7,983 bases of DNA from Kiloniellaceae bacterium (GCA_028280915.1 JANQKX010000563.1:1-7983); one strand, 5' to 3'. Shown: positions 1 through 5,489, counted from the first letter of the stretch. A program made the numbers and translations. The notes: generated from the letters alone by a model not told the origin.

Positions 1-470
1 TTTTTCAGCTGCTGCCGGGCGCGGGGGACGCGGCTTTTGATGGTGCCCACCTTGCCGCCGCAGATTTTCGAGGCGTCCTCATAGGACATGCCGCTGGCCC
101 CCACCAGCATGAGGACCTCGCGCTGGCTTTCTTCCAGGCGCCAGAAAACCCGGAAGAAATCCCGGAAGTCCAGGGTAGAATCCTGCGAGGCGTCCACGGC
201 GGTGAACAACTCCGCCACGTCCGTGTCCTCACTGTTTTCCACAAAACGGCCGTTTTTGCGCAGGTCGTTGTAATACAGATTGCGCAGGATCGTGAACACC
301 CAGGCCTTGAAGTTCGTGCCCGGTTCAAACTGATCCGCCGCCATGAGAACCCTCACAGTGGCATCCTGCACCAGATCGTCGGCCCGGTCCCGGTCCTTGA
401 CCAAAAACCGGGCAAAGGCGCGCATGTGCGGCAAGTTCTCAACGAGCTGTTTTTGAATATCAAATGTCAA
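1..470 (-). CDS. ecfG: EcfG-family general stress response sigma factor (3' end cut by window edge)
   Basis: Extracytoplasmic-function sigma factor of the EcfG group, which directs RNA polymerase to general stress response promoters once released from NepR. The minus-strand frame gives 156 residues before the window ends; the family usually has about 20-30 more. Region 2 spans about residues 10-75, with LPHMRAFARFL, DRADDLVQDA and NFKAWVFTILRNLYYNDLRK. Region 4 spans about 105-156, with EESQREVLMLVGASGMSYED, ICGGKVGTIKSRV and the helix-turn-helix tail RARQQLK. The start is unusual. An in-frame TAA lies at 476-474, so the only start that keeps all of region 2 is TTG at 470-468, preceded by GTGGGA about 6 nt upstream. 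The first ATG, at 425, would remove residues 1-15 and trim the start of region 2. It follows nepR on the same strand after about 106 nt, wider than the near-contiguous spacing often seen. Family assignment is very secure; the start is inferred. Confidence 0.96.
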   Translation of the reverse strand, partial: MTFDIQKQLVENLPHMRAFARFLVKDRDRADDLVQDATVRVLMAADQFEPGTNFKAWVFTILRNLYYNDLRKNGRFVENSEDTDVAELFTAVDASQDSTLDFRDFFRVFWRLEESQREVLMLVGASGMSYEDASKICGGKVGTIKSRVPRARQQLK

Positions 471-552
471 ACTTTATCCCACTCTTAAGCCGGGTTGTTG
501 CTTGGATTTTGGCTTGTTTTGATGCCTGCGTGCTCGGCATTTTCGAAGCCAT
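460..552 (-). CDS. Possible 30-residue leader ORF overlapping the ecfG start
   Basis: In the nepR-ecfG gap a frame opens with ATG at 552-550, runs 30 codons and stops with TGA at 462-460, inside the first codons of ecfG in another frame. The predicted peptide begins MASKMPSTQASKQAK and is rich in Lys, Ala, Gln, Ser and Thr, with one acidic residue near its end. No clear Shine-Dalgarno sequence precedes the ATG and I recognise no family. If translated, its termination 10 nt past the weak TTG start of ecfG would suit translational coupling. The simpler reading is that this is a chance open frame in a nepR-ecfG spacer. Confidence 0.18.
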   Translation of the reverse strand: MASKMPSTQASKQAKIQATTRLKSGIKFDI

Positions 553-576
553 AGATCGTGCGCGATTTGGGCCGAT

Positions 577-855
577 TTATGGCTTTGTTGTGTTCGAGTT
601 TAGAGATTCCTTTTCCTGAAAGCGGTCGATGACATCCAGTAAATCCGATGGTAAGGGCTCGCTCAGCACTTCCTCGTAAAGGCGGCTGATCTGGTCTTGC
701 AGCCAGCGCTCGGCAACCCCGTTCGTCTGCCGGGCCGCGGCCATCACGTCACCCTTGGAGGCCACCTCGCCCTCGGGAGACGCCGTTTCGCGCCCGTCCG
801 CCTTGGTTTGGCTGACCCTGTTCACTCTATCTTTGTTTGTCTTTTTTTGCGTCAT
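577..855 (-). CDS. nepR: NepR anti-sigma factor
   Basis: Small anti-sigma factor that binds EcfG in unstressed cells and is captured by phosphorylated PhyR under stress. The 92-residue product has a charged, poorly conserved N-terminal half (residues 1-45). It is followed by the conserved two-helix NepR core at about 47-82, with GVAERWLQDQISRLYEEVLS, the EPLP turn, and SDLLDVIDRFQ. The C-terminal tail SLNSNTTKP looks disordered. I chose ATG at 855; a TTG at 867 in the same frame would add four residues (MGDY), and neither has a strong ribosome binding site. It lies directly upstream of ecfG on the same strand and is divergent from phyR, the usual GSR arrangement. Its identity rests on the core motif and the context, which agree. 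Confidence 0.94.
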   Translation of the reverse strand: MTQKKTNKDRVNRVSQTKADGRETASPEGEVASKGDVMAAARQTNGVAERWLQDQISRLYEEVLSEPLPSDLLDVIDRFQEKESLNSNTTKP

Positions 856-885
856 GTAATCGCCCAAAAAGCTTGCCTATACTTA

Positions 886-909
886 CCCGAACCCGGCCCC
901 GAACCCGGC
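886..909. repeat. Tandem 12-bp direct repeat, two copies
   Basis: CCCGAACCCGGC occurs twice with no gap (886-897 and 898-909), 31 bp upstream of the nepR start codon. Both copies are identical. It could be a slippage product in the nepR leader or a repeated protein-binding site; the sequence alone does not decide. Confidence 0.8.
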
Positions 910-910
910 A

Positions 911-930
911 ATGCCCCGCCCTCAGGGCAT
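911..930. repeat. Inverted repeat in the nepR leader
   Basis: ATGCCC at 911-916 and GGGCAT at 925-930 form a perfect 6-bp stem around an 8-nt loop. It sits between the 12-bp tandem repeat and the 16-bp palindrome in the nepR-phyR intergenic region. It could fold in a long nepR leader transcript. No function can be assigned. Confidence 0.5.
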
Positions 931-937
931 CGTCGAG

Positions 938-953
938 AATCAAGGCCTTGATT
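938..953. promoter_or_regulatory. Perfect 16-bp palindrome, candidate operator
   Basis: AATCAAGGCCTTGATT is a perfect palindrome in the divergent nepR-phyR control region. Its half-site ATCAAGGC recurs at 985-992, exactly 46 bp downstream, inside a second, looser inverted repeat (TCAAG at 986-990, CTTGA at 997-1001). A repeated half-site in a divergent promoter region is typical of a dimeric DNA-binding regulator. The regulator is unknown and none is encoded in the window apart from the GSR proteins. Confidence 0.5.
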
Positions 954-976
954 AGACTATAGAATTCACCGTAGTT

Positions 977-1005
977 TTGACATGATCAAGGCGGAACTTG
1001 AATTT
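977..1005 (+). promoter_or_regulatory. phyR: Possible housekeeping promoter for phyR
   Basis: TTGACA at 977-982 matches the sigma-70 type -35 consensus exactly. The expected -10 position (999-1005) holds only AT-rich sequence (TGAATTT) and no good TATAAT match. The inverted repeat at 986-1001 lies in the spacer, where a bound protein would interfere. A start near 1012 would give a leader of about 115 nt before phyR. Confidence 0.25.
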
Positions 1006-1029
1006 TGTGGCCTTGCCGCGTACCTAGAA

Positions 1030-1054
1030 AAGCCGCGTGGGTCGAAAAGGTTCC
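1030..1054 (-). promoter_or_regulatory. nepR: Weak EcfG-type promoter candidate for nepR-ecfG
   Basis: Read on the minus strand, GGAAC (1054-1050) is followed after 17 nt by CTT (1032-1030), against a consensus of GGAAC-N16/17-CGTT. The -35 box is perfect but the -10 box is off by one or two bases. Autoregulation of nepR-ecfG by EcfG is common in Alphaproteobacteria, which supports the call. The implied leader of roughly 165 nt would contain the palindrome and the tandem repeats. Confidence 0.35.
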
Positions 1055-1126
1055 TTTGAGGGCGCTGAATATCCAGTGGATCCAGGTATTAGGACTGAAA
1101 CAGCAACTGGAAAAGTGTAGTCGATC

Positions 1127-1939
1127 ATGTCAGATCTGTCGCAGAAGATAATTCGCCACATCCCCTTTTTGCGCCGCTACGCGCGGGCCTTGACCGGCAC
1201 CCAGGAACGGGGCGACCTCTTTGTCCGTAAGTGCCTGGAATCCTTGTTGGAGTCGCCCGATCAGTTAAGCGACGATCTGCCCCTGCGCCTACAGCTGTTT
1301 AAGTTTTTCCACCAAAGCCTGGTAAAATTCAACAATCACGGCGGCGGGGATGACGCGGCCGCGGGCGGCAAGCCGGCCATGCAGTTGCAGCGGCACCTGC
1401 AGCAGCTGCCTTCCAAGGAGCGGCAGGTCTTGTTGCTCAGCACCATTGAGGGTTTTTCCACGGGCGATGTGGCCTATATCCTGGGTTTGAGCGACGGTGA
1501 AGCGGAAACCTTGCTGGCCAAGGCCAAGAACGACCTCATGAAGCAGGCCCGCACCACGGTGCTGGTCATCGAAGACGAGCCGGTGATCGCTTTCGATATC
1601 GCCGGGATCGTGACCGAAATGGGCCACCGGGTGGTGGCCACCGCGGCCACCAAGGACGAGGCCGTGACGGTGGCCCTGGCCAAAAAACCGGGTTTGATCC
1701 TGGCCGACATTCAACTGGATGACGGCAGCTCGGGCATTGAAGCGGTGCAGCAGATCCTGGCGGCCAGCGATGTGCCCGTGATCTTCGTCACCGCCTTTCC
1801 CGAGCGTTTGCTGACCGGTGAGCAGGCGGAGCCGACCTTCTTGGTGACCAAGCCCTTCGAGCCGGATGTGCTCAAGATCACCATCGCCCAAGCCCTTTAC
1901 GCCCGGCGCGACAGCGAACGCTCTCTAGAAGCAAGCTAG
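1127..1939 (+). CDS. phyR: PhyR-type response regulator (anti-anti-sigma factor)
   Basis: Cytoplasmic switch protein of the general stress response, 270 residues, the usual PhyR length. Residues 1-140 form a sigma-like domain that mimics EcfG and captures NepR. It has a sigma2-like part (HIPFLRRYARALTG at 11-24) and a sigma4-like part (LQQLPSKERQVLLLSTIEGFS at 91-111, then the GDVAYILGLSDGEAETLL helices). The two are joined by a Gly/Ala/Asp-rich linker near 70-82. Residues 143-262 are a receiver domain: acidic pair Glu149-Asp150, phosphoacceptor Asp194 in ADIQLDDG, Thr222 in a VTAF motif and Lys242 in TKPF. All catalytic residues are present. ATG at 1127 has GGAAAAG about 11 nt upstream. It is divergent from nepR-ecfG and followed after 118 nt by its probable cognate kinase. 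Identification is secure. Confidence 0.97.
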   Translation: MSDLSQKIIRHIPFLRRYARALTGTQERGDLFVRKCLESLLESPDQLSDDLPLRLQLFKFFHQSLVKFNNHGGGDDAAAGGKPAMQLQRHLQQLPSKERQVLLLSTIEGFSTGDVAYILGLSDGEAETLLAKAKNDLMKQARTTVLVIEDEPVIAFDIAGIVTEMGHRVVATAATKDEAVTVALAKKPGLILADIQLDDGSSGIEAVQQILAASDVPVIFVTAFPERLLTGEQAEPTFLVTKPFEPDVLKITIAQALYARRDSERSLEAS

Positions 1940-1943
1940 AGAG
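1921..1943 (+). terminator. Hairpin across the phyR stop codon
   Basis: CTCTCTAG (1921-1928) and CTAGAGAG (1936-1943) form a perfect 8-bp stem around the loop AAGCAAG. The second arm contains the phyR TAG stop (1937-1939). No U-run follows, so it is a poor intrinsic terminator. An attenuator, a 3' stabilising or processing hairpin between phyR and the kinase gene, or a protein-binding palindrome are equally possible. The structure is plain; the role is not. Confidence 0.4.
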
Positions 1944-2057
1944 GGAGTCAGGCTGGCGGGGCGGCAAGGTGACAGGCGCTTAAGGAGCGGGCAGGGCGCT
2001 GGCGAGTGCCAAAAAGGGATCCGCCACTGAGGAAGCACCTCTAAGGGATGGCAAGCC

Positions 2058-3995
2058 ATGCTCGAGAAGTTAGCGGCGACATTTATCCATCCTTTTGATT
2101 CCCTTCGGCGGCGCCTGGCGGTGCTGTTCGCGGTGGTGCTGTTGCCGCCGACCGTCCTTTCCATCTATCTGGCCTGGAGCGCTTTTGAGGAACAGACCGA
2201 AAAGGCCCGCCTGTCGGTGCGTCAATTTGCGGTTTTGGTCTCGTCCTATGAGCGGGATTTTTTCCGCGATACCCAGCGCCTCTTGACCGGTCTCAGTGCC
2301 GAGCCGGCGATCCAGCACCTCAGTTTGGGGGAATGCCCGGACACCTTGGCCCGGGCCTTGGAAAACTTCCCTGAATACGTGAGCATTTCCGTGGCCGACC
2401 CCAACGGCCAAGTGCAGTGTTCCACCAGCGAAACGGAAGAGCCGGTCAGCATCTCCCACCTGCGCTGGTTCCAGAACGCCATGTTGAGCCGTACCTTCAC
2501 CATCAGCGACTACACGCTTGGCCAGACCTCGGCCGAGCCGGTGATCGTGGCGGCGCAGCCGATCCGGGACGAGGACAACAAGGTCATCGGCCTGCTGTTT
2601 ATCGACATCGACTTGGACTGGCTGGGACTTTTCGTGCGCGGCGCCGGCTTGCCGGCGGACGGGGTGGTGTTCTTGCTGGATAAAAACGGTGTCATCCTGG
2701 CCAGCCCGAAATACATCTTCGAGCCCACGGAAGGTGGCCTGCCCGACGCGGCCACCCTGCGCCAGGTCACCCAGCGCAAGCTGATCGATTTTGAAGCCTT
2801 CGGCCGGGATGGCCAAAAACGGGTCTACAGCAGCGTGGCGCTGCCCCACGGCAACGTGCTGGTGCTTTTTGGCTTGCCGTCGGCAACCACGCTGGGGTGG
2901 ATCGAGCGGGATCTTCTTACCCGGATGCTTAGCCTGGCCGCCATTTGGCTGGCGGGCATCTTCGCCGCCGGCATCGGTACCCGCTTGTGGGTGACCCGCT
3001 GGATTTCCCAATTGGTGCGGACCGCGCGTTCCTATAGCCTGGGTAAGTTCGACGTGAAGGTCAATTTCGACCGTGCGCCGGTGGAACTGCGCGATCTGGG
3101 CACCACCATGGTCAACATGGCCCAACGGATCGAAATGCGCGAGGAGGACCTGCGCCAATCCCTGGAACAAAAAGACGTTCTGCTGAAAGAGATTCACCAC
3201 CGGGTCAAGAACAACTTGCAGACCATCACCTCCATGGTGAACATCCGCATGCGCTCGGTGGAGTCCGACGATGCGCGCCGCGCCCTGGAAGAGGTGCAGA
3301 CCCGGGTGCGCGCCTTGGCCTTGGTGCATCGCTATTTGTATGAAAGCGACGACGTGCGCTTGGTGGATCTGCGCCTTTTCGTGGGCGAGCTTTGCCAGGT
3401 CCTGCACGATACCCTGGGCGGTAACAAGCGCCACATCGCGGTGGAGGCGGAGGTGGATAACATCACCATCCCGTCCGACCGCGCCGTCCCCATCGCCCTG
3501 CTCATCACCGAGGCCGTCACCAACGCCTTCAAGCACGCCTTTCCCGGCGGGCGCCGCGGCCGTGTGATGATATCCATCAGCCGTTTGGACGAAGAGCACG
3601 CCAGCCTCACCATTCAAGACAACGGCATTGGCCAGCCCGACCTGGACGCCCGAAGCCTGGACCAAGGCATGGTGAGCCAAGGCGCGGACGGCATGCTGCA
3701 GGGGCTCGGCATGTCTCTTATCTCTGCTTTTGCCCGTCAATTGGGGGATGAACTGACGGTCAGCGGCACCTCGGGCATGGCGATCTCCTTGCGCTTGCGC
3801 CTGCTGCCAAAGGGTCGGCGCAAAGGCACCGTTTCACAAAAGCCCATCACGGATGAGACAGCGGCATCGTCCGAGGATATGGGCAATGTGGACGCGGACG
3901 ATGGTGGGGCAGGCCAGGCGGCGGGGGACCAGGAGTCCTGGGCCGAGGAGAAAAGCGTGCCCTTACCCGGTTCGGTCGGGCAACAGGCCTCCTGA
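2058..3995 (+). CDS. Membrane HisKA_2 sensor histidine kinase with periplasmic Cache-like domain, probable PhyR kinase
   Basis: A 645-residue inner-membrane kinase, likely to phosphorylate PhyR (role inferred from family and adjacency, similar to PhyK). Order: short cytoplasmic N-terminus; membrane segment at about 19-40; periplasmic sensor at about 45-283 with dCache-like features (SISVADPNGQV, FLLDKNGVILASP); membrane segment at about 288-309; HAMP-like linker at about 310-360; HisKA_2 dimerisation and phosphotransfer domain with His380-His381 in KEIHHRVKNNLQTI; and a HATPase domain with the N box ITEAVTNAFKHAF (Asn489), DNGIG at 521-525 and GLGMSL at 549-554. H-box and ATP-lid glycines are intact, so it should be active. 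Residues about 588-645 are an extra acidic, Gly/Ala/Ser-rich tail with no recognised domain. An in-frame TGA at 2028 and AAGGGA 9 nt before ATG 2058 fix the start. The ligand cannot be told from the sequence. Confidence 0.93.
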   Translation: MLEKLAATFIHPFDSLRRRLAVLFAVVLLPPTVLSIYLAWSAFEEQTEKARLSVRQFAVLVSSYERDFFRDTQRLLTGLSAEPAIQHLSLGECPDTLARALENFPEYVSISVADPNGQVQCSTSETEEPVSISHLRWFQNAMLSRTFTISDYTLGQTSAEPVIVAAQPIRDEDNKVIGLLFIDIDLDWLGLFVRGAGLPADGVVFLLDKNGVILASPKYIFEPTEGGLPDAATLRQVTQRKLIDFEAFGRDGQKRVYSSVALPHGNVLVLFGLPSATTLGWIERDLLTRMLSLAAIWLAGIFAAGIGTRLWVTRWISQLVRTARSYSLGKFDVKVNFDRAPVELRDLGTTMVNMAQRIEMREEDLRQSLEQKDVLLKEIHHRVKNNLQTITSMVNIRMRSVESDDARRALEEVQTRVRALALVHRYLYESDDVRLVDLRLFVGELCQVLHDTLGGNKRHIAVEAEVDNITIPSDRAVPIALLITEAVTNAFKHAFPGGRRGRVMISISRLDEEHASLTIQDNGIGQPDLDARSLDQGMVSQGADGMLQGLGMSLISAFARQLGDELTVSGTSGMAISLRLRLLPKGRRKGTVSQKPITDETAASSEDMGNVDADDGGAGQAAGDQESWAEEKSVPLPGSVGQQAS

Positions 3996-4022
3996 CCTTA
4001 AAAAAATGTTTTGGGTACAAAA

Positions 4023-4063
4023 GCGCTGCTCCATTTCATTGCGGAGCGGCGCAAAAACGCGCC
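4023..4063 (+). terminator. Alternative hairpins after the kinase gene, candidate terminator
   Basis: GCGCTGCTCC (4023-4032) pairs with GGAGCGGCGC (4043-4052) over 10 bp with one G-U pair. The end of the second arm, GGCGC (4048-4052), can pair instead with GCGCC (4059-4063) around AAAAAC, followed by TTTGG. The two folds exclude each other. On the plus strand the first has no U-run. On the minus strand it is followed by TTTTG, so it could also stop antisense transcription. It lies 28 nt past the kinase stop codon. Confidence 0.45.
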
Positions 4064-4154
4064 TTTGGTCACATGCATTTTCGGGTCTTTGGCGCGACGT
4101 TTAACCAAATATAATGAAGTTTTTCAGAGATCACTTAATCGACCGCAAGCTGCG

Positions 4155-4179
4155 GGAACTATTCGCCAGGGTCTTTGTT
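4155..4179 (+). promoter_or_regulatory. EcfG-dependent promoter for the DUF1344 gene
   Basis: GGAAC at 4155-4159 is followed after exactly 17 nt by GTT at 4177-4179 (equivalently GGAAC-N16-TGTT). This matches the known EcfG consensus GGAAC-N16/17-CGTT at every position but one. It is correctly placed and oriented, with a predicted start near 4186 and a leader of about 60 nt to the ATG at 4246. A GGAAC search of both strands of the intergenic regions gave no better match in this window. Confidence 0.72.
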
Positions 4180-4245
4180 AAATAGGTGGACCTTCTAACG
4201 GAGAGGGCCAGTTTTCAACTGAACCAAACATGGGGAGAACGTTCC

Positions 4246-4500
4246 ATGAAAAAGATCCTTGCACCTGTCGCCGCCTTGGCTTTCGCGTTGTCGATTTCCG
4301 CCGCTCAGGCTGATGAAGCCGCTGGCAAAATCGCTTCCGTTGACCCGGCGCAGGGCACCATCGTGCTCGAAGACGGCACCGCCTTCACCGTTATGGAAGG
4401 CTTGTCCATGGAAGGCTTGGAGCCCGGAACGGACGTTTTGGTCTCCTTCGAGGACAAAGACGGTCAGTTGGTCGCCACCGAAGTGGCCCCGGCTAACTAA
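4246..4500 (+). CDS. Small secreted DUF1344-like protein, probable stress-regulated envelope protein
   Basis: An 84-residue protein with a clear Sec signal peptide: MKKILAP, a hydrophobic stretch to about residue 18, and probable cleavage after AAQA at about 22. The mature part of about 62 residues resembles the DUF1344 family: GKIASVDPAQGTIVLEDGT, then FTVMEGLSMEGLEPGTDVLV, then VSFEDKDGQLVATEVAPA, a small acidic beta-rich fold expected in the periplasm. No enzyme residues are evident and the molecular role is unknown. ATG 4246 is chosen over an earlier in-frame start because GGGGAG lies 8 nt upstream and the signal peptide begins there. A good EcfG-type promoter lies about 67-91 nt upstream, so it is likely an output of the adjacent NepR-PhyR-EcfG switch (inference). 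It ends before a strong hairpin. Confidence 0.85.
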   Translation: MKKILAPVAALAFALSISAAQADEAAGKIASVDPAQGTIVLEDGTAFTVMEGLSMEGLEPGTDVLVSFEDKDGQLVATEVAPAN

Positions 4501-4524
4501 TCTTTTTCCTATTTTAGGGACAGT

Positions 4525-4560
4525 GGGGGGTGCGAGGTCCGGCGCGCCCCCCATTTCTAT
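4525..4560 (+). terminator. Intrinsic terminator after the DUF1344 gene
   Basis: GGGGGGTGCG (4525-4534) pairs with CGCGCCCCCC (4543-4552) over 10 bp with one G-U pair, around the 8-nt loop AGGTCCGG, and is followed by ATTTCTAT. It lies 24 nt past the DUF1344 stop and just before the end of the convergent protease gene. The U-tail is interrupted but the stem is very strong. The tail exists only in the plus direction. Confidence 0.7.
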
Positions 4561-4566
4561 GTTCCG

Positions 4567-5343
4567 CTACGCGCAGTTGTGCCGCAGGCTGTCGGCGGCC
4601 AGCCCGTAGGGCGCCGCGATCTCCACGTCGAGGGAGCGTAGGAAGCAGGTGATGTCCCGGGTCGAGACCACGGTGGTCTCGCCGGCGATGGGTAGTTTCA
4701 GCGGGGACTTTTCCGACGACAAGGAAAGTTGCGCCGTGCGATAGCCGCGCACCAAGCCCACCAGCTTGCCGGTCTTTCTCTCGTAGACCCCGCCGCCGCT
4801 CATGCCGTAGCTGACTGAAGCGTCGATCAGGCTGACCGGGCCCCAGATGGGCAGCAGATCCTCCAGGCTTTCCTTTTGGCTGATCTGGCTGACCGCGCCG
4901 TTGACCACGGTCCGGCTGCGGCCCCAGGGAAAGGCCACCACGAAAACCTCGTCCGCCAACTCGGCCCCCGCGGCCAGGTCCACCTGGTCCTGGGCCACCA
5001 GGTCCGCCGACAGCAGGGCCAGATCCCGCTCGGGATCAATGGCGACGATCTGTGCCGGCACCCGGGTGTTCTGGGGCGAGACCACCACCGAGACCTTCTG
5101 TTCGACCGGCGGCTGCAGGGTATGGGCCGTGGTGAGGAAGAGCGCCTGGCCGTCCATGCGGCCCGAGGACAAGACCACCGCCGAACCGGCCCGCTGAACG
5201 CCGCCTTCCCGCTGGGTGAAGACCTGCGCGGAGGTGGCCAGGGTGTGGCTTAAAACGGCGCGCTTGTCCACGCTGGGCGGCGGCTCGGCACAAGCCGTGG
5301 CAAATAATCCCGCTAAAACAGTGACGACAAGGCGCTTCACCAT
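4567..5343 (-). CDS. Trypsin-like serine protease, probable lipoprotein
   Basis: A 258-residue serine endopeptidase of the trypsin/HtrA-like fold. It has a lipoprotein-type signal, MVKRLVVTVLAGLFATAC, with Cys18 in an ATAC lipobox, so it is probably anchored in the envelope facing the periplasm. The catalytic triad is visible: His74 in LTTAHTL, Asp107 in DPERDLALLSAD, and Ser182 in SYGMSGGGVY. The Ser motif is GMSGGG rather than the usual GNSGGP. There is no PDZ domain, so it is a single-domain protease shorter than DegP. The C-terminal part holds two further cysteines (233 and 257) that could form a disulfide. ATG at 5343 is preceded by GAGGA about 4 nt upstream. It converges on the DUF1344 gene. 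A CtrA-like motif lies at 5397-5412 upstream. The substrate is unknown. Confidence 0.87.
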   Translation of the reverse strand: MVKRLVVTVLAGLFATACAEPPPSVDKRAVLSHTLATSAQVFTQREGGVQRAGSAVVLSSGRMDGQALFLTTAHTLQPPVEQKVSVVVSPQNTRVPAQIVAIDPERDLALLSADLVAQDQVDLAAGAELADEVFVVAFPWGRSRTVVNGAVSQISQKESLEDLLPIWGPVSLIDASVSYGMSGGGVYERKTGKLVGLVRGYRTAQLSLSSEKSPLKLPIAGETTVVSTRDITCFLRSLDVEIAAPYGLAADSLRHNCA

Positions 5344-5396
5344 TCTGTCCTCGGTTTAATTCTTCTACGATATGGTAATAAAACTCGAAGTCCGCA

Positions 5397-5412
5397 GTTA
5401 ACAAATCGTTAA
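5397..5412 (-). promoter_or_regulatory. CtrA-like binding motif upstream of the protease
   Basis: On the minus strand the sequence reads TTAACGATTTGTTAAC, a full match to the TTAA-N7-TTAA(C) motif of the alphaproteobacterial cell-cycle regulator CtrA. A third TTAA half-site lies at 5430-5433. The motif is 54 bp upstream of the protease start codon, a reasonable place for promoter control. The patch is AT-rich, which raises the chance of a random match. Confidence 0.4.
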
Positions 5413-5433
5413 GTTCTCAAATTGAATTCTTAA

Positions 5434-5459
5434 CCGTCTGAAAATAAGACGGCTTTTCT
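5434..5459 (+). terminator. Hairpin with U-rich tail in the protease-oxidoreductase gap
   Basis: CCGTCT (5434-5439) and AGACGG (5447-5452) form a perfect 6-bp stem around GAAAATA, followed by CTTTTCT. The form is that of an intrinsic terminator on the plus strand, yet both flanking genes are on the minus strand. On the minus strand the stem is followed only by TTAAGAATT. It may block antisense transcription into the oxidoreductase or belong to an unannotated transcript. Confidence 0.45.
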
Positions 5460-5477
5460 CATGAAAAACTTTTCGTG
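5460..5477. repeat. Inverted repeat, 8-bp arms
   Basis: CATGAAAA (5460-5467) and TTTTCGTG (5470-5477) are complementary over 8 positions with one G-T pair and a 2-nt centre. A 2-nt loop is too small for a good RNA hairpin without opening inner pairs, so a DNA site for a dimeric protein is a possible reading. Confidence 0.4.
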
Positions 5478-5489
5478 AAAGTGCCGCGA

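Noticed and set aside
993..1021. Plus-strand GGAAC at 993-997 as an EcfG promoter for phyR
   Set aside because: At 16-17 nt spacing the following bases are TGCC or GCC, not CGTT or GTT; the nearest CGT is 21 nt away, too far.
1289..1891. Open frame of 200 codons antisense to phyR
   Set aside because: It is fully contained in phyR, whose sigma-like and receiver domains are unmistakable; composition is typical of a shadow frame.
2070..3740. Long open frame of 556 codons antisense to the kinase gene
   Set aside because: It lies wholly inside the kinase gene, its translation is rich in His, Gln and Gly without domain motifs, and the sense strand has complete kinase motifs. GC-rich codon bias explains it.
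4101..4115. TTAACCAAATATAAT as a second CtrA-like site
   Set aside because: The second half-site is TAAT rather than TTAA, so only one half matches.
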